Shown here: piece after piece, positions 1-14,100 of the stretch
Numbering within the stretch: the first letter of the stretch is position 1
Layout of the letters: each line of letters starts with the position of its first letter
The notes under the pieces: generated by a model
What the model was told of the DNA's origin: nothing
Databases searched by the model: none
Seen by the model: the letters and a program-made list of their open reading frames with translations, nothing else
Source of the DNA: Steromphala cineraria
Taxonomy: Eukaryota; Mollusca; Gastropoda; Trochida; Trochidae
NCBI GenBank assembly: GCA_916613615.1
Contig: OU744723.1
Location: 60,706,239 to 60,770,238, forward strand
Reading direction: 5' to 3'
DNA length: 64,000 bases
Translations under genes and position numbers: made by a program

Positions 1-563
1 CAATCAAGTTGTATTGTCTTATAATATTTTAGTGTGAAAATTTTATTTTATATTTTAAATGAGTTAGGAGTCAAAACCGATAGCAATTCCAAGTTGGGAC
101 GGCCATGTCTGTTTCTTTGGAGTACTTTACGGTTATTTTTTATTTTTCTAAATTTATAAAATAGTATGAACTTACATTATACAATCAAGTTATAGTGTAG
201 CAATATCATATCTTAGTTTAAATTTTATGTTATATTTTTAATGAGTTAGCAGTCAAAACCGATAGAAATTCCAAGTTGGGACGGAAATGTCTGGGAGTTT
301 TGAGTCCTTTACGGTTAATGTTTATTTTTCTGAATTTATAAAATAGTATAAACTTACATAATACAATCAAATTATAGTGTAGGAATATAATGTCTTAGTG
401 TGAAAATTTTATTTTATATTTAAATGAGTGAGCAGTCAAAACCAATAGAAATTCTCAGTTGGGACAGCCATTTCTTGGGAGTTTTGAGTCATTATTGGGT
501 AAAGTTTATTTTTCTGTAAGTATGTAATAATTTAATTACATAAAACATTCTAGTTGTATTGTC
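1..563. repeat. Satellite array, left arm (3 units)
   Basis: Three head-to-tail units of about 183 bp share the core gtcaaaaccgatag...aagttgggacgg, with unit starts near 61, 243 and 426. They are the reverse complement of the array that starts at 581. The ends meet in a palindrome centred near 572 around a 17-base spacer. No coding potential was seen. Confidence 0.93.
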
Positions 564-580
564 GTAGTATCATAGTCTGA

Positions 581-3540
581 GACAATACAACTTGATTGTT
601 TTCTGATATTGAATACTATCACATACTTAAAGAAAAATAAACTTTATCCAATAATGACTCAAAACTCTCAGACATGGCCGTCCCAACTTGGAATTTCTAT
701 CGGTTTTGACTGTTAACTCATTTAAAATATAAAATATAATTTTGAAACTAAGATATTATATTCCTACACTAAAACTTGATTGTATTATGTAAGTTTATAC
801 TATTTTATACATTCAGAAAAATAAACATTAACCGTAAAGGACTCAAAACTCCCAGACATTACCGTCCCATCTTGGAATTTCTATCGGTTTTGACTGCTAA
901 CTCATTAAAAATATAAAAAAAAAATTCACACTAAAATATTATATTACGACAATACAACTTGATTGTTTTATGTAACTAAATACTATTTCATACTTACAGA
1001 AAAATAAACTTTAACCAATAATGACTCCAAACTCTCAGACATTTCCGTCCCAACTTGGAATTTCTATCGGTTTCGACTGCTCACTCATTTAAAATATAAA
1101 ATAAAATTTTGACACTAAGAAATTATACTCCTACACTATAACTTGATTGTATTATGTAAGTTTATACTATTTTATACATTCAGAAAAATAAACATTAACC
1201 GTAAAGGACTCAAAACTCCCAGACATTGCCGTCCCAACTTGGAATTTCTATCGGTTTTGACTGCTAACTCATTAAAAATATACAATAAAATTTTCACACT
1301 AAAATATTATATTACGACACTATAACTTGATTGTTTTATGTAACTAAATACTATTTCATACTTACAGAAAAATAAACTTTACCCAAAATTGACTCAAAAC
1401 TCTCAGACATGGCCGTCCCAACTTGGAATTTCTATCGGTTTTGACTGTTAACTCATTTAAAATATAAAATAAAATGTTGACACTAAGATATTATATTCCT
1501 ACACTATAACTTGATTGTATTATGTAAGTTTATACTATTTTATACATTCAGAAAAATAAACATTAACCATAAGGGACTCAAAACTCCCAGACATTGCCGT
1601 CCCAACTTGGAATTTCTATCGGTTTTGACTGCTAACTCATTAAAAATATAAAATAAAATTTTGACACTAAGATATGATATTCCTACACTCTAACTTAATT
1701 GTATTATGAAATTTTATACTATTTTATAAATTTAGAAAAATAAAAAATAACCGTAAAGAACTCCAAAGAAACAGACATGGCTGTCCCAACTTGGAATTTC
1801 TATCGGTTTTGACTGCTAACTCATTAAAAATATAAAATAAAATTTAAACACTAAGATATGATATTGCTACACTATAACTTGATTGTATTATGTAAGTTCA
1901 TACTATTTTATAAATTTAGAAAAATAAAAAATAACCGTAAAGTACTCCAAAGTAACAGACATGGCCGTCCCAACTTGGAATTTCTATCGGTTTTGACTGC
2001 TAACTCATTAAAAATATATAATAAAATTTTCACGCTAAAATATTATATAACGACAATACAACTTGATTGTTTTATGTAACTAAATACTATTTCATACTTA
2101 CAGAAAAATAAAGTTTACCCAAAATTGACTCACAACTCCCAGACATGGCCGACCCAACTTGGAATTTCTATCGGTTTTGACTGCTCACTCATTTAAAATA
2201 TAAAATAAAATTTTCACACTAAAATGTTATATTACGACAATACAACTTGATTTTTTTATGTAACTAAATACTATTTCATACTTACAGAAAAATAAACTTT
2301 AGCCAAAATTGACTCAAAACTCTCAGACATGGCCGTCCCAACTTGGAATTTCTATCGGTTTTGACTGATAACTCATTTAAAATATAAAATAAAATTTTCA
2401 CACTTAAATATTATATTACAACAATATAACTTGATTGTTTTATGTAACTAAATACTATTTCATACTTACAGAAAAATAAAGTTTACCCAAAATTGACTCA
2501 AAACTCCCAGACATGGCCGTCCCAACTTGGAATTTCTATCGGTTTTGACTGCTCACTCATTTAAAATATACACTAAAATTTTCACACTAAGATATGATAT
2601 TCCTACACTATAACTTGATTGTATTAAGTAAGTTTATACCATTTTATAAATTTAGAAAAATAAAAAATAACCGTAAAGTACTCCAAAGAAACAGACATGG
2701 CCGACCCAACTTGGAATTTCTATCGGTTTTGACTGCTCACTCATTTAAAATATAAAATAAAATTTTCACACTAAAATGTTATATTACGACAATACAACTT
2801 GATTTTTTTATGTAACTAAATACTATTTCATACTTACAGAAAAATAAAGTTTATCCAATAATGACTCCAAACTCTCAGACATGGCCGTCCCAACTTGGAA
2901 TTTCTATCGGTTTTGACTGCTCACTCATTTAAAATATAAAATAAAATTTAAACACTAAGATATGATATTCCTACACTATATCTTGACTGTATTATGTAAG
3001 TTCATACTATTTTAGAAATTTAGAGAAATAAAAAATAACCGTAAAGTACTCCAAAGTAACAGACATGGCCGTCCCAACTTGGAATTTCTATCGGTTTTGA
3101 CTGCTAACTCATTAAAAATATATAATAAAATTTTCACGCTAAAATATTATATTACGACAATACAACTTGATTGTTTTATGTAACTAAATGTTATTTCATA
3201 CTTACAGAAAAATAAAGTTTACCCAAAATTGACTCAAAACTCCCAGACATTGCCGTCCAAAATTGGAATTTCTATCGGTTTTGACTGCTAACTCATTTAA
3301 AATATAAAATAAAATTTTCACACTGAGATATGATATTACGACAATACAACTTGATTGTTTTATGTAATTGAATACTATTATATACTTACAGAAAAATAAA
3401 CTTTATCCAATAATGACTCAAAACTCTCAGACATGGCCGTCCCAACTATATAAAAAATATAAAATAAAATTGTGACACTAAGATATGATATTCCTACACT
3501 ATAACTTGATTGTATTATGTAAGTTCATACTATTTTATAA
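581..3540. repeat. 184-bp satellite array, right arm (16 units)
   Basis: Sixteen units in one orientation. The core gacatggccgtcccaact begins at 671, 855, 1038, 1222, 1406, 1590, 1774, 1958, 2142, 2326, 2510, 2694, 2878, 3062, 3246 and 3430, a period of 183-184 bp. Three sequence types can be told apart by the AT-rich half. Type A has acttacagaaaaataaa and acccaaaattgac. Type B has acattcagaaaaataaac and accgtaaaggac. Type C has aatttagaaaaataaaaaa and tactccaaag. The first six units alternate A-B-A-B-A-B; later ones mix A and C. The last unit is truncated. Short open frames in the units are by-products of the repeat. Confidence 0.96.
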
Positions 3541-4568
3541 ATTTTATAAAGATCCTTTCAATAAATTTTATTCATCAATATGTTAATTTTGTGCTAGGTG
3601 TTTTATGTTCAATAATAAATTTTGTTTTCTCAGTTAAGAGTTGTTGAATGTTACACATTTTGGTAAACCTTTCATACACATAATCCTTTCAGCAAACACA
3701 TACATTAATAAAGTTTTTTAAATGTGTTTATATTTGATTTAATCAAGCTTGTTACATGATAAGTAAACAAACCATGTTACAGCCTGTTTAAAAACAACAA
3801 GATTTTTCTTCCCCCCAACTCAGTGTTGTTTTAACCATACATTAGTGACAGTTGTCAAATTGGTGCCCATTCATGACTGATTGGAATTGCTTGCTGACAT
3901 GAATGACTCAATGTCAGTCTCTAATTCTCTAACATGCCAAGCTGTCAGATTAACTTACCCACAGTGCTTAGTTTAGGAATGGATAGCTTTGTAACACACA
4001 TTGAGAAAAGCCTTTACATTGGATTTCTATGTACATTTGGATTATTCATTTCTTTGTATAAGGTAAGCTGGTTTCACATTTGAAGGCGATATTATCTATA
4101 GTAAATAAATAAAGAGGGTCTATTTGTTGATTTTCTTAATACATGTATTTCATAGTATATAAAATACAGATAAATTTATTCACATTTAAGTTCATTTTCA
4201 AATAAAGGTCGCTTGGTTTGTGCTGTTATGTTGTTTACGTTGTTTCTTAGTTTGTTTACTTTGTTTCAATTCCTATGTTGATGGTTTATGACTGAAAAAG
4301 AACAGAAAATGATGTATACTAAATCATCGATGTGTAAATGCAAATAAATATGATCAGTAAATGAATGTTGACATCGTGTTTTTACATACTTGTTGTGTTC
4401 ACTCGCTTGTAGACGGTGGGAGTTGAATCCAAGCCAGTAAGTCGAGTAAATCAACATCAAATTTCATTTTTCCTGTGCGTGTCAAACGTATATACCGTTA
4501 GTATTAATAAATATCAATATTAACACAATTCATGTTTAAATAAGATAATTACATGCATGTTTTAATAT
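3541..4568. other. Unannotated AT-rich stretch
   Basis: Nothing recognisable was seen: no exon with splice signals, no RNA gene and no repeat copied elsewhere in the window. Confidence 0.5.
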
Positions 4569-4650
4569 TCCCCGTCCCATCTTAAGATGGGACGTCCCAA
4601 CTTAGGATTCCAAGTTGGGACGCGTCCCATCTTAAGATGGGGCGGATCCG
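4569..4650. repeat. GTCCCA palindrome cluster
   Basis: The motif cgtcccatcttaagatggga occurs at about 4573 and again near 4623. Each copy is a near-perfect palindrome centred on cttaag. Between them lies a diverged ccaacttaggattccaagtt palindrome. The words gtcccaactt and ccaagttgggac also occur in the satellite core at 1-3540, so this may be a relic or seed of that family. Confidence 0.7.
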
Positions 4651-4687
4651 CAGTTGGGATGATACATAAGCACCGCTGCTAGTAATA

Positions 4688-4939
4688 TTGCAGGGAGAAA
4701 GCAGACTGCAACTCCATTTGGGCTATGCATTGGTATCGAACATGTATTCAAAAGAGTACACCCAAACCTTGCGTGTAGAAAAGTTCTCTATTACAGACAA
4801 AGTTGCTGAGCACCTTGCGGAATGTTTACGGGAAATAGCATGCTTAACTAATTCGAACGTTGTAGAGCTAATATTTGGTATATATCATTTACACGTTACT
4901 GTACATGTGTTCCGAAAATCCACACAGATGCTAAAATAA
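4688..4939 (+). other. Possible exon-like ORF, unrecognised
   Basis: An 83-codon open frame follows an acceptor-like attgcag. The first 35 or so bases (gggagaaagc, then gggctatgcattg) resemble the start of the duplicated exon-like ORFs at 24276 and 25123. No donor, no partner exon and no protein family were recognised. It may be a transposon or gene relic. Weak. Confidence 0.2.
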
Positions 4940-5794
4940 TCTAAACCATATACCTTGTTGTCAACCCACAATATCATATTTCAGAGCCTTCGTATCTGAA
5001 TTAGATAAATAAAATGAAACAGAGAATACTTGAAATTTTTTTACAAATCAACCCTATTTTCCATATGAAAATACCCTTAAACACGTTAGTTCAAAACAAA
5101 TGACCTCTCCACTTGTCAACCTCCATTAAACCATGTGTTTACACAAGTAATGCTTTTGATTGTGCCTTAGTTCTTTAGCAATAGGACATACATCATTGTG
5201 CATCTAAAGCAGATATTGAGCGCGTTGGAGCAGCTTCGTGCTTTCTTGAAGCAAATTATTTCATTGACTGAATTAATTGTCGTTTAATAAGTTAATGCTA
5301 TGTAACTATTACAATATTATATGATATAAATTCAAACATTCAAACATCAATCAGTTATGTCAATCACACACATTTTGTCCTTGTAGTAGAACCTCTTTCA
5401 AAGTGCGAGACGTTTTTTTGTTATTTTATATATTATAGGGTGTATGGTGTTGTTCAATTTTTGTAGGCTTGCGTGTCTCAATTCCTGGGGCACTAAGTTG
5501 ATAGTGGTATCTAGGGCTAAAATGGGTACCTGAGAACTTTAGCCAGAGTGGGGTCCAGCTCATTTTATTCCTTAGTTAGGTAATGAGGATTCTAAAATGT
5601 ACATTTAGTGATCCAACCCAGGGAGGAACAACATTGGCAACACTCTAAAACAAAATGTATTATGAAGTCTGATGAGCTACAGAGCCAAGGTATCTATTTT
5701 GTTGCCCCATTGAAGCCCTTGTAGTAAACGAAACCTAATCCTGGATGGTAATGTCAAGATGTCTGTTGATGATGGCAACATTTCTCTGCTCATT
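4940..5794. other. Unannotated stretch
   Basis: No gene, repeat or RNA feature was recognised between the exon-like ORF and the LINE remnant. Confidence 0.4.
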
Positions 5795-6891
5795 CTTTGA
5801 TACTTTTCAGCCGTCTTCGATACGATTGATCATGCAACATTGTTATCTGGGCTTCAGATTGAATATGGACTGAACAACACAGTCCTAAGGTGGTTCACAT
5901 CATACCTAAACGACTGCACATAGTCTGTTCAAATAAATAGAAAACTGTCCGACAGTAATGTTCTGTATTGTGGAGTGCCACAAGGCTGAGTCCTAGGAAC
6001 AATACTGTACATTATGTACACCAAACCTCTTGGACAACTTATCTCAAATTATCTCATTGGGCGGCACTTTTACTCGGATGATTCACAACTGTTAGACAGC
6101 TTTAAACTAAATCAATGCAGTCAACAGGAGGTCAAGGGAAATATATGGAATCTTGTCTTGGTGAAGTAAAATTTCGGATGACAAAGAACAAATTAGTTTT
6201 GAACGATAACAAGACGGAAGCCATCATATTTGCTCCACGCCAGTGACGACAGAAATGCCAGCTATCTTCCATTTCCGTTGGACACGCCTCAATTCCGTTG
6301 TTATCATCTGTTCGTAACCTCGGTGTTTATTTGGACTCAGATCTCATCTATGCAACTATGCATCCACTTCCATCTCCGAAATATTGGTTCCCTTCGCAAT
6401 CTCCTAACCATCCAAGCAACTGCCACTCTTGTTTGGACTCTAATTCTATCATGCCTGGATTATTGCAACAGCTTATTGATAGGTAACTCAGAAGAACAGC
6501 TACAACGCCTGCAGAACATTCAAAACCATGCTGCACGCTTTGTCACAAGAACTAAACTACGTTCCAATAAAACACCTGCCCTAAATTCTTTGCACTGGCT
6601 CCGTATCCGCGAGAGGATCGAATTCAAACTGCTTTCCCTCATCTACCAGTCCAATATAACAGCATACCTCCAGGACCTGATATCTCTTCATAAACCCAAA
6701 AGATCCCTCCCTTCCAGTCAGAAAAACTTGCTTGTTGGACCTGTACATAAACTAGAAACATTTGGCGCCAACTCCTTCTCCCATGCTGCTGCTACACTCT
6801 GGAACTCTCTACCATCAAACTCAAATCCTCACCATCATTGTCAGTTTTTAAAAACAACTTGAAAACCCACCTTTTCAAGAACTACCTCTAA
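5795..6891 (+). pseudogene. Decayed LINE reverse transcriptase (CR1/L2/Jockey type)
   Basis: This is a non-LTR retrotransposon ORF2 from the middle of the reverse transcriptase to the C terminus. Visible RT motifs are FDTIDHATLL near 5820, CGVPQG followed by a stop near 5970, and YSDDSQL near 6070 (in place of the usual Y/F-A-D-D). After several stops and frameshifts, the C-terminal region is open at about 6430-6840. It has the family pattern RLQNIQNHAARFV, LHWLRIRERIEFK, FGANSFSHAAATLWNSLP and, after one more frameshift, FKNNLKTHLFKNYL before a stop at 6889. An AT-rich 3' end runs to about 7005. The element cannot be autonomous. Other copies of this C-terminal type lie at 19745 and 51386. 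Confidence 0.88.
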
Positions 6892-7005
6892 ACTATGAGT
6901 GACTGTACATATGCTGTGACTGTAGATATGTTATGTGCTTAAAGCATGTTCCTTGGTGATGTGGATGATGCACCATATGAATACTCTTATTTTATTATTA
7001 TAATG

Positions 7006-7904
7006 TAGTTCTTCATATCTTCAACCAACACAACAAAATAGAAAGACTAACGATGAAAAGACTCCATTCAAAAGAAAACAACAACAAGCGTCCAAATCTC
7101 AAATTACATAAAAAGCTCATCCAGTAAAGTTAAAACTTTCAACCACATTACAGTAACATCAGCTAGTAAACTCATAGCCGTTGACGACCAAAATAAAGTA
7201 AACACATTCTTGAAGGACAGAAGCTACAACATGCTACACCAGCGTATTCGGGTCTGCTCATCTTCTTCTAATACCCTGTTGTTCTAAAACCAAATGATCA
7301 TTCGTCACAAATTTCAATCTATGTATTCTTGCACTCAATGCTGCTGCTTGTGAGTTATTTCATTTCATCTGATAGCAATTTTATTTAGCCTTAAGATTGA
7401 TAGTTGTAGCGCGAGAGCAAACAATTACTGATGTAGCAGGATGGAAAAACAAGAGTCTGAAACTTAAAATATTAAAATATTAACCCTGGACAAATTATAG
7501 TTGAAATTAACAGAAGGCAGGTGAATAGAATAAGACAGATTTAATGATATCAAGTTGCAAGATAAGCATAGAATAATGAGGGTCTGTAAATGACCCTGGG
7601 TCTGTAAATAGAAGTTTAAATCCTCCCTTGTCAGTATGAACGTTTCCTTCTAGCTTTAATACCAAGATGTTGTTTTTTATGAGTGTTTGTGGCCTGTGCT
7701 TGCAACAAGCTAATGAAATCTTCTTTATTTTTGGAGCCCGAAGTAAAAGCTTGACCCCTGTATTGTTTATCTGCTAGAGCGGGTCATTTCATTTATCACT
7801 ATAAAATGAGCTTTATAGGGGACTTGGGGTATCATTGAAGCTAGTTGGAAACGAATATGATGATGAAGCACGATTCTGAAATTATTGTCCAAACATTCCA
7901 TATC
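7006..7904. other. LINE flank and 3' end of the lectin gene
   Basis: No gene was seen on the plus strand. On the minus strand an AATAAA (plus-strand tttatt, 7724-7729) lies 176 bp beyond the lectin stop codon and would suit as its polyadenylation signal. Confidence 0.45.
7724..7729 (-). promoter_or_regulatory. Candidate polyadenylation signal (AATAAA)
   Basis: AATAAA on the minus strand, 176 bp past the lectin stop codon. Confidence 0.4.
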
Positions 7905-8122
7905 TTAAGCTATAATAAAGTAGCTCCACCCAGCGTTGTTTCCTGCAGTTGTGTTTGTGGAGCTGTAGAGCTTGCAGGTGCCCGTTCCATTGTTGAAACC
8001 AAACGCCAGGCAGCTCGGGGACCTCTGGCAGTCCGCAGCACATGAGAAGGGTCCACTGATGGACATCTCAGACTCGAAATCTCCCTCCACGATCTTGTTC
8101 ATTAGTTGTCGGAAAAAAGTAC
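7905..8122 (-). CDS. PAN/apple-like C-terminal exon of the F-lectin gene
   Basis: The exon has acceptor ccttcag^GT and is open for 218 nt to a stop at 7905. It encodes FFRQLMNKIVEGD, then SCAADCQRSPSC, LAFGFNNGTGTCKLYSS and a terminal NTTAGNNAGWSYF. The CX3CX5CX10C pattern and xxAFxFNxxTGTC are typical of PAN/apple modules, which bind protein or carbohydrate. Phase 1 fits exon 3. It could instead end a separate gene, but no other minus-strand exon was seen between them. Confidence 0.7.
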
Positions 8123-11100
8123 CTGAAGGAATATGTTATTGTTTCAAATGAAAATATTATATCAAACAAAGAAATGAGTGCATGTAAATTCAAACTTCTC
8201 ATTAACGTGTTGTTTGGTAATGGTTGACGGAGATGAGATAACTGAAAAATCAGACTTGCTTGTCTATTTATAAAAAAAATGAACTAAATTCAGAAATTTA
8301 AATTAATCACAGATAATCTGCCTAGATGCAAGGTTATGATTCAATTTAAAAACGACCAAAGAAAATCTAAACTAACCACTTCTTTATTAACAGTGTATAT
8401 GCTTCAATATAAAACAATCTTGTGTTTGTACCATTTAAATTCTAATAATATCTGGAAGTAATCTTTATTGACATTTAAGTATCCAAAAATCAACATCAAA
8501 TGTGTTTGTCAGGTAGGTATGGACGGTGTTTGAGATACAGGCTAAAGGATGACAAATTATTGAAACCATCTGAAACCACCAGACAGGAGAGGTTTCCATA
8601 CAGGTAATACATAATTAATGAAAGAATACAGCAACCATATGATATAGTTATTCTTTTACAATTTTCTCAACTCTCAATTGACACACATAATGTAGGAAGT
8701 GTTGAGAATAATAGCTGTGAATTGAATTGGTCAGGTTTAAAAAGTAAAACCGATAAAACAGATAAAATTAAAGTTAAATTGAGTGCTTCATAACCCTGTT
8801 TGCTCAGTATATAAAGAAAGTTTTCTACAGATTGTGAAAGACAAGACGTTCTGTAGAAATGTAACTCCATTTAATATTTTGGATTTTCGTCATTCACAAG
8901 AGTTTCTTTGAGAAAACTTTTATCAAATCTACGATAAGAAGAGTTGGATTACATCAGTACACAGTTTAGGTGATTATGTATTCAGCAGATCTGGTTGTTC
9001 CCCTTCAGTAAAATATGAATTTCCAAGATTAGTTTACAAAGATGCACGAAAGTGTCAGTACGAATGATCTCATGGACATCAGATATCTGACTTCAGTCAT
9101 CGTTTGTATAGTCTTCGTGTTGGTTCTCATGTCAGTTTCATTGTTCAGCAATCCTATTCAATTCATCGACTCTTTAATTACTTGCTTCTTGTATGCAATT
9201 CTATTCGTTTGAGTAACGCCCTGAAAATCTTTTTTTCATAGGTAATACCTTTTTGTTCGAATAATGTTAATAGCATAATTTCTTTCACGGAGAAAAGTAC
9301 TGGTTAGAGTAACCTCCCTTTTTTGAATGTATTGCACGATTTTTAAATGCTGCAGTGGCCGACTGTCAACACGGCTGAAGTCATGTAACCCCAAGAACTC
9401 ACCGAAATAAACCGGTGAAACTGAGCCGAGTCTTTATTCAGAGTTACGAATTGCTTCAACCTTTAAGTTCTCTCACGAACACTTCTTAACTAGGAATGTA
9501 AGTAAAAGGAATATTTTGATGTCAAGCGTAAAGGAATATATCCTTTTTACAGAACAACTTTTTACAATGGCAAGCATGAAATATACCCTTAAAAAAGGAA
9601 ACGCATCGGTAAATGTGAAATTTTAAAACATTTGTAAAAACTAATATACAATACAACTGTCATAGTTCTTTTCTGAAGGTAATTGTTTTATGTTTATTTG
9701 CAGCTTCGGTGCAAACGAGGGGACTTTTCAGCCATTTGGTGTGTTTAAGAAGCGTTTGAAAACTGATTTGCAAAAATGTATTGAAGAAAATCTGTAAAGC
9801 AAAATCACACCTAGAGAGCGTAAATATATGTAGAACTGATAACCAAGCGAAGGCAAATATTGTTTCAAATTTTGTTATTTGTTTAAGCATGAAAATGAGT
9901 ATTTAATTGTGCAATGTCAAAATTTCGGAAATTAAGACATTGTCGAGCGTCATATCCAATCTTAAAGAGGGACTGAAATGCTATATGGCAACTTTCGGGA
10001 TTCATGAAATAGTGATAACAATTTCACATGGACTCAACTTTAAATTTCTGAAATCGACCTAGAAACGGCTTAATTACGACTGTATAAAGAACACCGCCTA
10101 ATTAGGCCGGCGAACAGAATAAAACGCACTGAAGCGTGACTGCCTCGTGACGTGTTAGTAGGTGATGTGATACCCCCTTGTGTGCCCTCGTTATGTAAAA
10201 CAACACAAGCTAACAGTACAGCTCGATGTTTAACCGTCGATTAAACACCCTAAACAACATCCAAACATCTCAAACCTTCAATAAATCGGTAGTTTATTTA
10301 TTCAACTGGCAATTTGTATTGATGAAAACGTAAGACCCTGATTAAAAACGAAGTTGTGCGCATAATGCTACAGCATGACCCCAGCATGTAGGCCTAGATG
10401 GTCTCGCTTTGCGCAATGTTGTCATAAGACTGCACGTGAGAACCCGGATGTATATGTAAACAATTGCTTCCCTTTGAGAACTGTTTTATCTTCGTGCACA
10501 GTTGTTGGTTGTTATTGAATATTACTTTAGTAGCACAACAGAAAGGATGTAATTATACAATACTATTTTTTTTTACATTTTAACCATTTTTTTAGAATTG
10601 CGTTTGACTTCATTTTGTAACAGGATAAAAAATATATACGTTTTTCTTAGTTATTTCATTTAGTGATGGACAAGTTACAATTCTCAATGAAAGACATGTA
10701 TTGGATGATCACTGATGTCTTGTTTAAAACATTATTTTAATAGGGCATTTCACTGAAAATCTTAATGTTTTCACTCTTGTACATAGAGGAGATATTTTCC
10801 ACAACAATACCCGATACATGGCCAAACAGAATGAAGATTTATTAAATGAACCTTATCCAACATAATTATCAAATAGAGCAAAAACGGTATTCCTAATTTC
10901 AGGTTAATAGGTTATAGTTTACCAATCAGAGAATAAAGGGATGTTAAGGAATACAATTGCTATTTGATGTTACCTAATTAGCTGATGTCATAAAATAGCC
11001 AGGTGTTGATGATAGTGCATTATATAACCTACCTGCTATAGTCATCATTTGATATCATCTAATTAGGAAACAGACAGGAAATACGATAGATAGTAAAGAA

Positions 11101-14100
11101 ATGTGTAATAAGTGAGTATCTGATCTAAAGAAAGTAAGTAACACCTGCAGACCAATGTCATTGTTTATTCAACCTTTTTACACAACGTTCAAATCTTAAT
11201 GTGAGCATTGTATATTCGGATTATTACCATAAATCAGCCCAAAACTTTGTGCTATGTTTTATATTTTACTAATCTCCCTTTTCTCTGCATGCCAAACTGT
11301 TCTTTCAGTGAAAATGCGAGCTCGAAGCAGAAAATCGGTGTAGTGATCGGAACACGTGAGTTCGATGTAGATTGTCACATTGCTCTGTTTGACCTAACAC
11401 AGCGGGTAAATTTGGCGTGAAACCATCAATATGATGGGAATTTGTCTACGGAGACTTCATCAGGAGATATTCTAGGACAGTTGACAGCAACACAATGATA
11501 TAACATACTGTTAATCGCTTTGAAAAGGCAGAACTGCGGATTTCGCCTATCATTTTCCATATAAGCAGACTAACGCTTCGCCTACTGCCACGTCACTTCC
11601 GGTATCCCCTGCCCGTGGCCTCTCAGCCTTGTTTTGGTGAGTCGCTGAACGGCGACAAGCAGACGCCTTGTTACGCAATGTTTACTTAACTGTAGCTTCA
11701 TTGAGAAACTGTGTATCGTTGCTGTTTTGGCTTAATATTTATGTTGAATAGTTATTTGACCAATATCTTTTGAAAAATATATTTAAAAAAGGTTATGCAG
11801 CCCTTCTTTAAGTTCAAAATCTACCGTTGCCTGAGAACTGAATATTAGTTATGGCGCCATAATAAGTCATATCGGTAGTTTCCTACATGGCCGTTTTCAA
11901 CAAGAACATGCCAATGTTTGAGAAACAGCGGTTCTCAGTTTTGATTTTAATCGGCAAAATAAAAATGTTGCCTGTAATATTATTCAAATGTCGTACAGAC
12001 CTGGTTGTGAAGGTTTTTTAAAGTAAGTAACAATTTCCAGCATTTAAGATCTGCCTAATGTGTTTGCATGACGTCTGTATATAAACAACACCCACTAACA
12101 TCGAATGCATCAGGATTTTGGTCTGACAGGGGCAGTTTTTAAAAATGATGGAGTTCATCCACATACAGCAATCAACATGCTCCACTACGATGTCAATATA
12201 AAGGTCAAAGTCCCGAAAGAAACTTCTTCAAACACAAGATCTAATCCACTAATGTAATGAAATGTATTGACGTGCACCTAAACGTCACATTACGTTTAAG
12301 ACACTTCAACGCTCGGCCATCGCAATGCGGGAAGGGTGGGGTGCGAGAAAGATGCCAATCAATAATTGTTTGAAATGATAGCAAAAGAATAAAATGCCTT
12401 CAGCGCCAAATGGTGGTCTAATAACACACAGGAACTGAACAAAAACTTATGTAGATGTGTTTGTCAAAACTTTGTCTAGATCCTTGTGAAATTTCATTTT
12501 CTCTCGATTGAAATTATGTTATATATATTCCCTTAACTGAAGGCAATATACAACCTTACAACCATTAATTGGAACTGGTATTTCACCAAGGTTATTCTGC
12601 TACCTAAGCATATAGATTCAGTTGGTTTTAACGATTACGGCCTCATCCGTCGAAATTTAAAAATTGAACTGTACCTATCCGTCGAATAACGCTTGAGTGA
12701 TTTTGTACCGATCGGTCGAATCTTTGCGAGCATAAGACCCTGGGAGAATCTAAGTTAATTAATGAAGGGGTGTACGGGTTGTTTACAAGCATTACGATTG
12801 ATCACTTGAAAGGAAGTAAGTTGCTTATATGATAAAGTCTTATTTCATCGACGGACATATTACTGAGTAAAGGGTTCATACTGTAAAACCCCTTCCTGTT
12901 TATCTAAATTTAATACTTTGATGAAGGGTACAAGTTAAATGTTTAATTGATCCTTTGTGTCCCTATTCAAATACATGTATGACATATGCATCACTTTCAA
13001 ATCATGTTACTTATACTTTGGCATTACTTCCAAGTTTTTATCACTTTCTAAGTTCCTTTAAATTTGATGATGTCCATGACCTCTTAAAATATTATGCCCA
13101 TACCATTTGGCAATAATTGAGGCATGGCCCCCACGTTTTATATTGATAATGTTATTTACTCAATCAATCTATCTTTATTTCTTTGTGCTCAGTGGAGGCC
13201 ATAGGCCAAGTCTACATTTCAGATTTTTAGAGCGATATATGTAGATAATAACAATATTTGTAATTTACATAAAAAAACAATACTATTGACAAGTGACGTG
13301 TACCATTCTTCTTCATAAGTCTAAACACAAATTCTTACAAGAATTTATAATACTTATTAAAATGTTGCTGTTGTTCCCAAATATAGCTTTATCCAAAAGT
13401 GTAGAGAATATTTTATACAATCCTAACTTCAAGTGATCAAAACAAATGAATGAGAGTCCAAACACCCCCTTTGTCTTATTTTGGAACGTTCCAACGTTAT
13501 GTAAGCCAATCTACTACTAAAAACACAGTACCAATCCGTCGAATGGATTTTTCTATTCTAAAACTAGAAATTCGACGAATCGGTATGCGACCGTTTTAAC
13601 ATTGTGCCAAATCACAAAACATTTTGTCAGGTTCAACGGTATGGTAAATCAGAGAAAACGGGGTTTGATTTTGTGATAGTTTCCCTTCCTGTGGTTTTTA
13701 CAATGTATCCTACATATCATATACTTGGCAACAAAAGAATAAGTGGCATGGATGTGTTTTTTCTGTCATAAAACCACTTTTTTATACACATGAACTGTAA
13801 AACTATAAAATTTCTTATAGGACTTCAACAAGGTATCGAAGGTAACTTTCAATTAATGACAAAAAACTTGTTAACGGTGCTTAAAGTGTACAACCTGAAA
13901 TTATTTACATATTATCATGCAAATTAAAAATTCCCATACCATGTCTAACAGAATATAAACAATGGAAAGTTAAATGAATGCTCCGATCTTGCAATCCACA
14001 AGACAACGTTGCTCACAAGCTTCATGGCTGACTAACTGAAACTGAAACTGAAAACAGAGTAATCCAGTTGGTAACCAATATCCGGTTATGGTCAAAGGTC

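Noticed and set aside
1143..2079. 60-73-codon frames in the satellite
   Set aside because: They recur with the repeat period and have no domain; they are by-products of the array.
4266..4460. 64-codon minus-strand frame
   Set aside because: No domain, no splice context, no repeat relationship; fits chance in AT-rich DNA.
9350..9480. Possible LTR or primer-site remnant (aataaaccggtgaaactgag)
   Set aside because: No matching second copy, no coding part and no clear TG...CA ends.
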